From NCBI GenBank assembly GCA_041495845.1, contig JBGQDM010000053.1:1-21657 (forward strand): a DNA stretch of 21,657 nucleotides, read 5' to 3'. Each line of letters begins with the position of its first letter. The stretch's first letter is position 1. The notes below the pieces were generated by a model, which worked only from the letters and a program-made list of their open reading frames with translations, had not been told where the DNA came from and searched no databases. Positions 8,002 through 14,964 of this stretch are shown in pieces. The position numbers and the translations under genes are program-made. This DNA is from JBGQDM01 sp041495845. Its GTDB lineage: Bacteria > Acidobacteriota > Terriglobia > Terriglobales > Acidobacteriaceae.

Positions 8002-8046
8002 CTAGCCGGCGATTGCATGGGTCCTTCGCTACGCTCAGGATGACAA
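8002..8046 (+). repeat. Palindromic intergenic element, copy 2 (half element)
   Basis: Core GGCGATTGCAT (8008-8018) followed by the arm GTCCTTCGCTACGCTCAGGA ending TGACA. The opposite arm is missing. It lies between the transporter stop and the phosphorylase start inside the operon. Confidence 0.7.
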
Positions 8047-8077
8047 CTGAGAGCGGACAACTGAAAGCTGAAAGCCC
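8047..8077. repeat. Dispersed short repeat, type D (CTGAGAG/CTGAAAG units)
   Basis: ACTGAGAGCGGACAACTGAA followed by AGCTGAAAG. Its complement resembles CTCTCAGCTTTCAGCTCTCA at 12663-12682. It directly abuts palindromic copy 2. Confidence 0.5.
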
Positions 8078-8080
8078 TTC

Positions 8081-9319
8081 TCACACCAACATTCCCGCGA
8101 TTGCTGCCGACATCAGATTGGCCATGGTGCCGGCCAGCATGGCGCGCACGCCCAGCCGGGTCAGGAGAGTGCGCTGGTTGGGTGCAAGCGAACTGATGCC
8201 GCCGATTTCAATGCCGATGTTGCCGAGATTGGCAAAACCGCAGAGCGCGTAGGTGGCGATCAGGTAAGAGCGCGGATCCAGCGTTGCCTGCATCGGCGCC
8301 AGGCGCGAGAAGGCGACAAATTCGTTCAGGATCATGCGTGTGCCCAGCAGGTTGCCAATGGCGTTGCAGTCATGCCAGGGGACGCCGATCAGCCAGGCCA
8401 CCGGGGCGAAGATGACTCCGAAAATCTGTTCAAAGCTGGAAGGGAAATAGGCGAAGCCATGGTGGGCGAGCAGGTTATGCACACCCCCGAGAACGCCGTC
8501 GGCAAGCGCGATGAGGGCGAGAAACGAAATCAGCATGGCGGCGACATTCAGCGAGAGATAGAGGCCGTCGGTGGTGCCGCGAGCGACTGCGCCCAACAGG
8601 TTTTCGCTTTTCTCGCCCTGCATTTCCTCGGCGGTGAGCTCCACGCGGCCGGCGGTGACGGCGGTTTCAGTTTCCGGCACCAGCATTTTCGCGATCAGCA
8701 GCGTGCCGGGCGCGGTCATGATGACGGCAGTGAGCAAGTGCTCGGCCCTGATGCCGAGCAGGATGTACGCCGCCATGACCGCGCCGCTGATGTGGGCCAT
8801 GCCACTGGTCATTACGGTCATGAGTTCGGAGCGCGTCAGCCGCGTGAGAAACGGGCGAATGGTCAGGGGCGCTTCCGTACAACCGAGAAAAACGCTGGCG
8901 GCGACGTTCATGGACTCCGCGCCGCTGGTGCCCATGAAGCGCATCATCACCCGTGCCATTTGGCGAATGAGGAATTGCATGACGCCATAGTGATAAAGAA
9001 TGGCGAAGAACGCGGCGACAAAGATGATGGTGGGCAGCACCTGAAAGGCGAGATAGAAGGGCGGGCCCTTTTTCCCCAGATCACCAAAGAGAAACGACGA
9101 GCCATAGAACGAATAGCCGAGGAACTGGGTGGTGATGTTGCCGGCCCACTGAAAGAGCTGTCGCCCGAAATTCACGCGGAGCACGAAAAAAGCGAAGACG
9201 ATTTGCAGCGTCAGTCCCCACAGCACCGTTTTGACGCGGATGGCGCGGCGGTCAGCGGAAAAAAGCCAGGCCAGCCCCACTACAGTGAGCAAGCCGAGAA
9301 TGCCGGTGAAGCGTCCCAC
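8081..9319 (-). CDS. Concentrative nucleoside transporter (CNT/NupC family)
   Basis: Inner-membrane symporter that moves nucleosides inward with protons or sodium. The 412-residue length and about ten hydrophobic segments fit the family. Signature stretches are FLGCTEAPLTIRPF in the first re-entrant hairpin (family form G-Q-T-E-A-P), SGMAHISGAVMAAYI, RMILNEFVAF and CGFANLGNIGIEIGG near the C-terminus (family form C-G-F-A-N). The usual Gln before Thr-Glu-Ala-Pro is Cys here, which may alter base selectivity. The start is GTG at 9319, backed by AGAGGAG 7 bases upstream; that site overlaps the stop of the deaminase gene, 12 bases away, so the two are tightly linked. Purine preference is inferred from its neighbours. 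Confidence 0.93.
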   Translation of the reverse strand: MGRFTGILGLLTVVGLAWLFSADRRAIRVKTVLWGLTLQIVFAFFVLRVNFGRQLFQWAGNITTQFLGYSFYGSSFLFGDLGKKGPPFYLAFQVLPTIIFVAAFFAILYHYGVMQFLIRQMARVMMRFMGTSGAESMNVAASVFLGCTEAPLTIRPFLTRLTRSELMTVMTSGMAHISGAVMAAYILLGIRAEHLLTAVIMTAPGTLLIAKMLVPETETAVTAGRVELTAEEMQGEKSENLLGAVARGTTDGLYLSLNVAAMLISFLALIALADGVLGGVHNLLAHHGFAYFPSSFEQIFGVIFAPVAWLIGVPWHDCNAIGNLLGTRMILNEFVAFSRLAPMQATLDPRSYLIATYALCGFANLGNIGIEIGGISSLAPNQRTLLTRLGVRAMLAGTMANLMSAAIAGMLV

Positions 9320-9331
9320 AGTTGGTCTCCT

Positions 9332-10870
9332 CTAAAACTTGCGTTCCCACACCGCGAAGGCACACTCCAATTCCCACTCGACGCGCGCCTTTTCGTTGTC
9401 GTTCACCAGCGCGGTGCACGGGGCGGAGAAGCGGCCCGTGTCCGGCCCGTCGCTGGCGCACGCGGATGCCCGGTGAAAACTTTTTCCGTCCGCCCACAAA
9501 CTTTTTCCCGAAAGAAAGCTGTGTTCCACGCTGGCCCGCGCCATGCGCTTCAGGTCGGCGTAGCTGAGATCATACGTTTCCACGGCACGCTTGTACTCCT
9601 GCGTCATGTTGCCGCGCGAAACGCCTGGATCGTCGGTGGCCAGCGCCACCGGCACTCCATACTTCACATAGACGGGCAGCGGATGTTCCAGGCCGCGGAC
9701 GCCGAGGATGGTGTCGTTGGACGTCAGACAGATTTCCACCATGACGTTGCGTTTGGCCATGTCTTGCAGCAGTTCCAGCGGCTCGTTTTCGTACATCACG
9801 CTGACGCCATGGCCGATGCGCTCGGCGTGCGCTTTCTCGATGGAGTCGCGAATGTGGAAGCGCAAACCCTCGGGCGGCACCAATCCAGGCGCCAACTCGC
9901 CGGCGTGGAGGCTGATGCGGACCGCGGGACTGACTTCATGAAGAAACCCCAGCATCTGCATGTGGAGGGAAAAATCGTGCATGGGTGTGTAGGCGTCTTC
10001 CGGCATGACCAGGTTGAGACCGACGAAACGCGAATCAACCTTCGCCAGCTCAAACCCCAGCACAATCTGCGCGAAGACCTGCTCTTTGGGCAGACCGCGC
10101 AAGACCTGATACAGGTAGTGCAGGGTGACGGAGCAGCCGGGATCGGCGTCCGGCGTCTTGCACTTGAGCAACTGCCGCATGGTGCCTTCGTCCTGGTCGA
10201 GCTGTTTGCGGGTGGCGGAGACGATGTCAGAGAGGCCGGCGGCCATCAGTTTGTCGCGCAGCTTGCCGAGATTGTTGTCCCACCCCACCTTGGCGCCGAG
10301 CTGGGCGGCCTGCATGTCGTCAGCGGTGTGCATGAGTTCGACATATTGCAGGTGGTCGGCGGCGGCGTGCGCGACGACTTCGGCCAGGGCGTCGCCGATG
10401 TGCTGATCGAACGCCGGGAAAAATTTATCGAAGGTACCGAAGAAGTGATCGTGGCCGGATTCCTCGGCGGCGTGCCAGTTGCGCATGGACCACGCGTCCA
10501 CCATGGTGTTGTAGAGAAGCTGGTCCTGAAAGGCACACTTCACGGCTGGTTTGTTGGTGTACTTTTCGCAGGAGTCGCACGTGGTGCGCAGCAGCCGGGC
10601 GGTAACGCGGTCGACGCACTGGCCGTTCTGGGCGGCGAAGTTGATCAGGCTTTCCGCATAGATGGCTCCGCCAAGATGGTTGTGCAAGTCAGCCCCCTTG
10701 GGCAGGTCGCGCAGAAATGCGAGCAACAGGGAAGGCTGGTGGCGGACCGAGTCGAGATAGCGCGACGTTTTTTGCTCTGGCGTCAGCGTTGTATCGGGTG
10801 CGGTCTGGGCGGTTGCCGCGCATGCCGCCAGCAACAGGCCGAAGGCAAACCAGCGAATGCTTTGGGACAC
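9332..10870 (-). CDS. Exported adenosine deaminase (ADGF-like)
   Basis: Hydrolyses adenosine to inosine. The metal and catalytic residues are all visible: DLHNHLGG (H63, H65), LHAGE (H322, E325), RIGHG (H354) and ATDDPGV (D413, D414). At 512 residues it is longer than cytosolic Add (about 330), with an insert between about residues 80 and 250, as in secreted ADGF-type enzymes. The N-terminus MSQSIRWFAFGLLLAACAAT is a signal sequence; LAAC could be a lipobox (Cys17), so it may be a lipoprotein. The GTG at 10870 is chosen over the ATG at 10900 because AGGAGG lies 5 bases before it and the ATG falls inside a likely -10 box. It leads the transporter, phosphorylase and dehydrogenase genes. Confidence 0.9.
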   Translation of the reverse strand: MSQSIRWFAFGLLLAACAATAQTAPDTTLTPEQKTSRYLDSVRHQPSLLLAFLRDLPKGADLHNHLGGAIYAESLINFAAQNGQCVDRVTARLLRTTCDSCEKYTNKPAVKCAFQDQLLYNTMVDAWSMRNWHAAEESGHDHFFGTFDKFFPAFDQHIGDALAEVVAHAAADHLQYVELMHTADDMQAAQLGAKVGWDNNLGKLRDKLMAAGLSDIVSATRKQLDQDEGTMRQLLKCKTPDADPGCSVTLHYLYQVLRGLPKEQVFAQIVLGFELAKVDSRFVGLNLVMPEDAYTPMHDFSLHMQMLGFLHEVSPAVRISLHAGELAPGLVPPEGLRFHIRDSIEKAHAERIGHGVSVMYENEPLELLQDMAKRNVMVEICLTSNDTILGVRGLEHPLPVYVKYGVPVALATDDPGVSRGNMTQEYKRAVETYDLSYADLKRMARASVEHSFLSGKSLWADGKSFHRASACASDGPDTGRFSAPCTALVNDNEKARVEWELECAFAVWERKF

Positions 10871-10898
10871 GCAACCCTCCTGATCTCCGGAACGGGGC

Positions 10899-10904
10899 AT
10901 TGTA
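10899..10904 (-). promoter_or_regulatory. Candidate -10 box of the nucleoside operon
   Basis: On the minus strand TACAAT, close to the TATAAT consensus, would start transcription near 10892 and leave a roughly 22-base leader holding AGGAGG. No clear -35 is seen: the upstream sequence is an 8-base repeat array that could replace it with an activator site. Confidence 0.35.
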
Positions 10905-10913
10905 CCTTTTCAA

Positions 10914-10953
10914 ATTGTCGAATTGTCGAATTTACGGATTGTCGAATTGAACG
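10914..10953. repeat. 8-base tandem repeat array upstream of the adenosine deaminase operon
   Basis: Five units in register on the plus strand: ATTGTCGA (10914), ATTGTCGA (10922), ATTTACGG (10930), ATTGTCGA (10938), ATTGAACG (10946). Three are identical and two are degenerate. The array ends about 10 bases upstream of the candidate -10 box. Confidence 0.75.
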
Positions 10954-11004
10954 GCCAACGATGGCAGAAGTCAGATTGCAGATTGCAGAAGTGAAGGCAA
11001 GTCT

Positions 11005-11075
11005 TGAAACGCAGAGGACGCAGAGAAAGGCCGCAGAGAGCGCAGAGAAAAGGGGGACGCGAAGGAGCACAAAGC
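11005..11075. repeat. Dispersed short repeat, type B followed by degenerate type C
   Basis: GAAACGCAGAGGACGCAGAG, then GCCGCAGAGAGCGCAGAGAA, then ACGCGAAGGAGCACAAAG. The order B then C is the same as in the complement of 1227-1284. Confidence 0.65.
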
Positions 11076-11976
11076 TAGAAGCCAGAAGCTAGCGGCTACG
11101 AGCAAAAAATTAAGGGTCCCGAGGTTGGTTCTGGGTTGTTCATCTCAGCCAGTAGCTCGCGTTAGACCCTTGCCGACCTGCATTTCATCGCTTCCCTCGC
11201 GGGTTGCAATGCGCGATCTAAGCTCGGGCTCCGGGCTCACCGCCAACCGGACAAACCACCCCGACTCCGTCGGGACCCTATGTGGCCTCAGACTTTGCTC
11301 CCTGTTCTCCTCGACCAGCACCTTGCGATCGACCCTTGCCTGCCTTCCGAACTGTTCACCTTGCGGTGTGTTCGGTGACTGAGCTTGAGCCCCGGACGCT
11401 GTACCAATCGGCAAAACTCAGTAGCTGTCCAAGAACGAGTGTGACTCTAACGCATTGCCAAAAAACGTCAAGAGGCAAGTGTGCAGTTTTATCTGGCGTA
11501 TTTTCAATCGAGTGCAGCTGGTTCACAAGGGCATGACGAAAAACGGTGCAGTCGGGCCCGCGTTTCCACAGCAGGGGCAAGAGCGGGCGCAATTTTCGCG
11601 CGGGAGTGCGCGGGCTCCGGAGCGGGTAGGAGGCGCGGGATTTGTGCAAAACCGGCAAAGGGCTTATCCGGTACCGCTTTCTGCGGTTGCGGAAAGGGCC
11701 GGAGTCCAGGTTGCGTGGCGACGGCCTCTCCCGGGGTTTTTCCGCGGGCATTATCAATTGACACGCTGTTTACCGGCAGGATACCCGCGGCGAGGGCGCC
11801 GTCCTCAGGCAGCTACTGCGGGGTTGGGCATAAGTCTCGTCAGATCAACAGGGTGCAGGCGGGTGGAGAATGCTGTTTCTCGGGTGCGCCCCAATCGTAC
11901 ATGCACCGCCGTCACACACGGTAACTCCCGCAGCGACACTAGAATACGGACAGTTGCGAGACAGCGGGGGTGGTCC

Positions 11977-12648
11977 ATGGAAACTCGGCCGAGAAGTGCG
12001 GGCGAAACAGCAACGCCGGCGCCGGTACTGCGGGCGCGGCGCGAGCCAGCCTCGTTAACGCAGGCGACGGAAGCAATATTGACAACGGGTGCACCCGCGA
12101 AGCGTGTCGGCTACGGGCTACCGTGCGCGAAGTGCGGCATGTACTACACCGCGGACCAGAGTTCGTGCCCGCATTGCCGAACCACCGAACGCGTCACCGC
12201 CCGTGCCGCGAGCCTGCCTTCCGTTCCATCCGCAGCGGCCTCATCGGCGGCCGGCACGACTGGGGCAATCAGTACGGAAGCAATTGAGTTGGAGCGCGAG
12301 AAATTCTTGCGCGAGCTCAAGGCACAGGTTTTTCAGGCGCACGTGCAAATCAACCCAGGAAACAGTGTGCGTTGCGGGCTGGACGCCAACCATCTGGAGG
12401 GGGTGCCGGCGACGGCAGCGATTTGCCAGAGCTGCTACGACGGAGCCCAGGAACGTTCTGACCGGCTGGAAGCGGCACTGCACATGGATGTTCAGGACGC
12501 GACCAAGGTGATCTACGAAGCGGTGTGGGCAGACCCGTCCGATCCCAATAAGACCTACCAGAACGCGGCGCTGGCACTGCTGACCGACTTGCGCCGGCGG
12601 GCCGGATTGCCGGCGGTGCTGAACGCGAAGCAGGCGTACGCGCACTAG
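11977..12648 (+). CDS. Zinc-ribbon protein of unknown function
   Basis: I do not recognise this 223-residue protein. Seen directly: a low-complexity N-terminus, a four-Cys zinc ribbon CAKCGMYYTADQSSCPHC (C50, C53, C64, C67), an Ala/Ser/Thr linker (about 72-100), a charged helix AIELEREKFLRELKAQVFQA (102-121), then a second possible metal site with C133, H139, C150 and C153 in VRCGLDANHL and ICQSCYDG, and a helical C-terminus containing DPSDPNKTYQNAALALL. There is no signal peptide or membrane segment, so it is probably cytosolic. ATG 11977 was chosen because protein-like composition begins there and a G-rich stretch (GGGGGTGG) precedes it; the frame is open further upstream, to 11455. It stands alone. 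A nucleic-acid or protein-binding role is possible, but this is only a guess from the ribbon. Confidence 0.65.
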   Translation: METRPRSAGETATPAPVLRARREPASLTQATEAILTTGAPAKRVGYGLPCAKCGMYYTADQSSCPHCRTTERVTARAASLPSVPSAAASSAAGTTGAISTEAIELEREKFLRELKAQVFQAHVQINPGNSVRCGLDANHLEGVPATAAICQSCYDGAQERSDRLEAALHMDVQDATKVIYEAVWADPSDPNKTYQNAALALLTDLRRRAGLPAVLNAKQAYAH

Positions 12649-12656
12649 CGGGGTAG

Positions 12657-12685
12657 CTGCTAGCTCTCAGCTTTCAGCTCTCAGT
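12657..12685. repeat. Dispersed short repeat, type D
   Basis: TGCTAGCTCTCAGCTTTCAG followed by CTCTCAGTT, within 10 bases of the zinc-ribbon gene stop. Related to the complement of 8047-8077. Confidence 0.5.
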
Positions 12686-12730
12686 TAAGCGCCTTTTCTG
12701 AGTCTGCGAAGAATCCCTCAGGGGCTAAAG

Positions 12731-12890
12731 TGTGTGCGTGAGAACTTCAGTCGTCCCTCCGGGACTTGCTCGGTGTTTCCACTTTTCCCCGGCGCTGAAG
12801 CGCCGGGCTATTGTCAGACGCCCCTCCGGGGCTGATTTCCGAAGTTCTCTTTCCACCACATCCAATGAGAGAGTAGTTCTCACGCACACA
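12731..12890. repeat. 160-base element bounded by a perfect 16-base inverted repeat
   Basis: TGTGTGCGTGAGAACT (12731-12746) and its exact complement AGTTCTCACGCACACA (12875-12890) enclose 128 bases. Inside are three perfect hairpins: GTCCC-TCC-GGGAC (12753-12765), CCCGGCGC-TGAA-GCGCCGGG (12788-12807) and GCCCC-TCC-GGGGC (12820-12832). No ORF of note is inside. It resembles a small non-autonomous palindromic element or a structured RNA locus. No target-site duplication is obvious. Confidence 0.7.
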
Positions 12891-12921
12891 AGAAAGCCCG
12901 TGTCGTGAAGGACGTTGTGCA

Positions 12922-12939
12922 GCGCGGCTAAAGCCGCGC
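12922..12939. repeat. Hairpin GCGCGGC-TAAA-GCCGCGC
   Basis: A perfect 7-base stem with a 4-base loop, 14 bases past the stop of the minus-strand CBM9-like gene. The sequence after it contains no T-run on either strand, so terminator activity is only possible. Confidence 0.5.
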
Positions 12940-12953
12940 CCTTTCAAAACCGC

Positions 12954-13685
12954 TCAACTTCCCGCGGCGAAGCGCAATTTGCCGAAGGCGGCGGGCACGT
13001 GGAAATTCGGTTCGGGCGTATGGGTGGCGCGCCATGCGGAGTAGAAGCGGCGCGGTTCCGGACCTTCCACGCGAAAGAAATTAACCCGCCACACGGCGTT
13101 GGGATCAAAATTTCCGGCTAACGCTTTGAGTGGAATCGCGAGTTCGGCTACCCACACGCGGTTCGCTTTATCGAGCCAGACGGAGCGCTGCAGGCCGCTT
13201 TTCAGGTTGACCCCTCCCGCCGGAGAAATATCCAGGCCAATCCAGAAGCCGTTGGGGCTGACCTCGAATTCTTTGTAGTGGCGCGGCTGGGAAGGGTCGG
13301 GCTGGAGGAAGGCTTCGGCTACGTCGCGGTCCCAAAGCTGATCGCGGCGGCCGTTGGGGCCGGCGTCGTCGAATACGTAAATCTCGCGATAGCGACACTC
13401 GAATCGGAGATAGAGATGTTCGCGCGACCAGAGCGCGCGCACGGAGGTCTGGCGGCCGGGGTCGGCGCTCTTGCCTTGCCAGTCGGCGCAGAACGTGGCA
13501 GCCTGGGCGCGGGTCCAGGCAGCATCGGGATGGGCGGCATTGAGCGCGATGGCGCGAGCAACGTGGGCGGCGACGATTTCATCGGTTTCCTTCGTCGCGG
13601 AGGAACAGCCGGAACCAGAGGATTGAGCCATCAGGATAGGCGAAGCCAACAACAGAAGTGACAAAATGAGTAGCACGGCATCCAT
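12954..13685 (-). CDS. Exported CBM9-like (DOMON-type) carbohydrate-binding-like protein
   Basis: A 243-residue protein with a hydrophobic signal (MDAVLLILSLLLLASPILMAQ) and a single beta-sandwich of the family-9-like carbohydrate-binding kind. Supporting pattern: LWSREHLYLRFECRY (85-99), DRDVAEAFLQPD (119-130), YKEFEVSPNGFWIGLDI (137-153), VWVAELAIPLKAL (177-189), and the typical ending WRVNFFRVEG ... FYSAWRATHTPEPNFHVPAAFG. No enzyme domain is attached, though such domains are often fused to hydrolases; here it is a stand-alone protein. Ligand unknown; sugar binding, heme binding or an accessory role are all possible. The start has no clear Shine-Dalgarno sequence. It diverges from ada across 96 bases and could share regulation with it. 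Confidence 0.8.
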   Translation of the reverse strand: MDAVLLILSLLLLASPILMAQSSGSGCSSATKETDEIVAAHVARAIALNAAHPDAAWTRAQAATFCADWQGKSADPGRQTSVRALWSREHLYLRFECRYREIYVFDDAGPNGRRDQLWDRDVAEAFLQPDPSQPRHYKEFEVSPNGFWIGLDISPAGGVNLKSGLQRSVWLDKANRVWVAELAIPLKALAGNFDPNAVWRVNFFRVEGPEPRRFYSAWRATHTPEPNFHVPAAFGKLRFAAGS

Positions 13686-13724
13686 AATAGTGCAGGCGGA
13701 AAGTGCAGGCGCGGGCACCTGGAA

Positions 13725-13737
13725 AATTTGACCGCAA
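13725..13737 (+). promoter_or_regulatory. Candidate Ada box in the ada promoter region
   Basis: AAT (13725-13727), six bases TTGACC, then GCAA (13734-13737). This is the A-box/B-box arrangement AAT-N6-GCAA known from the E. coli ada promoter. The intervening TTGACC resembles a -35 hexamer, but I see no good -10 at the right distance. It lies 44 bases before the chosen ada start and also upstream of the divergent CBM9-like gene. Confidence 0.45.
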
Positions 13738-13781
13738 GGTCCGGATAGCGGGGGGGTGGAGCATCCACTAGTTTGGTGAGC

Positions 13782-14864
13782 ATGGCCACCAATGCGATAC
13801 TCAGCGAGCAGACAATGCCTTTGACGAACCAGGACGAACGCTGGCAAGCAGTTCTCGATCGTGATGCGAGCGAGGACGGGAAATTTGTGTATGCGGTGCG
13901 GACGACGGGAGTGTTTTGCCGGCCGTCTTGTCCCTCGCGGCGGGCGCGACGGGAGAACGTTGCGTTCTACGAGCGGCCGGAGCAGGCGGAGCAGGCTGGG
14001 TTTCGCGCCTGCCTGCGTTGCCGCCCCAAGGCCACGGCGGGGAATCCGCAGGGCCGCATGGTGCGCGCCGTTTGCCGCTTTATTGAGGAACATCTGGACG
14101 AGCCGGTGACGCTGGCGCGACTGGGGCAGGAATTCGAGCAGAGCCCGTTCCACTTGCAGCGGACCTTCAAGGCGGCGCTGGGAATCACTCCGCGTGAATA
14201 TGCCGATGCGCGGCGCATGGACCGGCTCAAACAGAATCTGAAGTCCGGGCAGAATGTAACCACGGCGCTGTATGAGGCGGGGTACGGCTCGAGCAGCCGT
14301 CTTTATGAGCGCGCGGCGTCACATCTGGGCATGACGCCGGACAAGTACCGGCGCGGGGCGATTGCAATGCCGATTCGTTTTACTACGGTGGCGTCACCGC
14401 TGGGACGCATGCTGGTAGCGGCGACGGAGCGCGGCATCTGCGCGATTCGTTTTGCCGGTTCGGATGGCGAACTGGAACAGGGGTTGCGGCTGGAGTACCC
14501 GTTTGCCAATCGCCGCCGGGAAGATGACACGCTGCGGAACTACACCGAGCAACTGATTGGGCAAATGGACGGCGAACGCGCGGCCTCGTTGCCGCTCGAC
14601 ATTCGCGCAACCGCATTTCAGCGGCGGGTGTGGACGTTTCTGCAGAAGATTCCACGCGGCGCGACGCGGTCGTATCAGCAGGTGGCGCGTGCGATCGGAC
14701 GGCCGAGCGCGGTGCGCGCAGTGGCGCGGGCGTGCGCGACGAATCCGGTGGCGGTGGCCGTGCCGTGCCATCGCGTGGTTCGCAGTGATGGCGGGCTGGG
14801 CGGGTATCGCTGGGGCATTGAGCGCAAGCGGAAATTGCTGGCGCTGGAACAGGCGGCGACGTAG
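13782..14864 (+). CDS. ada: Ada: methylphosphotriester/O6-methylguanine-DNA methyltransferase and transcription activator
   Basis: Repairs alkylated DNA by transferring methyl groups to its own cysteines and, once methylated, activates the adaptive response. Three parts are present in 360 residues: the N-terminal zinc domain with C46, C50, C77 and C80 (GVFCRPSC ... FRACLRC), where C46 is the expected methyl acceptor; an AraC-type helix-turn-helix (about 92-190, with QSPFHLQRTFKAALGITPREY); and the C-terminal methyltransferase with AVPCHRVVRSDG (acceptor C329) and GLGGYRWG. Spacing matches E. coli Ada, offset by 8. ATG 13782 is taken; ATG 13815 would also keep all domains. No alkB or aidB is adjacent. 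A candidate Ada box lies just upstream, which suggests autoregulation. Confidence 0.95.
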   Translation: MATNAILSEQTMPLTNQDERWQAVLDRDASEDGKFVYAVRTTGVFCRPSCPSRRARRENVAFYERPEQAEQAGFRACLRCRPKATAGNPQGRMVRAVCRFIEEHLDEPVTLARLGQEFEQSPFHLQRTFKAALGITPREYADARRMDRLKQNLKSGQNVTTALYEAGYGSSSRLYERAASHLGMTPDKYRRGAIAMPIRFTTVASPLGRMLVAATERGICAIRFAGSDGELEQGLRLEYPFANRRREDDTLRNYTEQLIGQMDGERAASLPLDIRATAFQRRVWTFLQKIPRGATRSYQQVARAIGRPSAVRAVARACATNPVAVAVPCHRVVRSDGGLGGYRWGIERKRKLLALEQAAT

Positions 14865-14886
14865 AGCGGGTGTTTTCTGCATCCCA

Positions 14887-14962
14887 TTGTCAGGCGGAGC
14901 GAAGCACCTATGCAACCTGCCAAGAAGTGCAGAGATCCTTCGCTGCGCTCAGGATGACAATT
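14887..14962. repeat. Palindromic intergenic element, copy 3 (both arms)
   Basis: Left arm ATTGTCAGGCGGAGCGAAGC, core with GAAGTGCAGAG, right arm ATCCTTCGCTGCGCTCAGGA ending TGACAAT. The arms are imperfect inverted repeats. It lies between the converging ada and propeller/CehA genes, where a bidirectional terminator would be expected. Confidence 0.8.
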
Positions 14963-14964
14963 CT

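Larger units (their letters stand above)
10871..11976. other. 1.1-kb intergenic stretch, repeat-rich, no convincing gene
   Basis: The first 230 bases are short repeats: the 8-base array, GCAGAAGT twice (10964, 10985), type B (11005-11047) and a GCTAGAAGCCAGAAGCTAGC-like patch (11073-11093). From 11101 to about 11460 the sequence is of another character, with the hairpin CCCGAC-TCC-GTCGGG (11260-11274) and ORFs on both strands rich in Arg, Ser and Pro without a recognisable domain. From 11455 the plus-strand frame of the next gene is open for 174 codons before its chosen ATG, but the predicted peptide is Arg-rich and looks non-coding. I do not recognise a mobile element here. Confidence 0.5.
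12649..12953. other. 305-base hairpin-rich intergenic region
   Basis: Located between two converging genes. It holds a type D repeat (12657-12685), the 160-base inverted-repeat element (12731-12890) and a 7-base-stem hairpin at 12922-12939, GCGCGGC-TAAA-GCCGCGC. No gene is supported; the 66-codon minus-strand ORF across it translates repeat DNA. Confidence 0.7.

Noticed and set aside
8372..11092. 906-codon plus-strand ORF spanning the transporter and deaminase genes
   Set aside because: Longest open frame in the window, but it is antisense to two genes with full catalytic and transport motifs across both, and runs on through repeat DNA. High GC makes such antisense frames common.
11145..11414. 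Minus-strand 89-codon ORF that might be a decayed transposase
   Set aside because: No transposase motif (DDE, HUH or Ser recombinase) could be seen, and no terminal repeats bound it.
11101..11976. Possible group II intron
   Set aside because: I looked for a domain V-like hairpin and a reverse transcriptase and found neither.
12747..12947. 66-codon minus-strand ORF over the hairpin region
   Set aside because: It translates the inverted-repeat element and hairpins; such peptides recur wherever this repeat type occurs and are annotation artefacts.
13686..14153. Extension of the CBM9-like protein upstream to a 399-codon frame
   Set aside because: The extension runs antisense through the start of ada and is Arg/His-rich; the signal peptide beginning at 13685 marks the real start.
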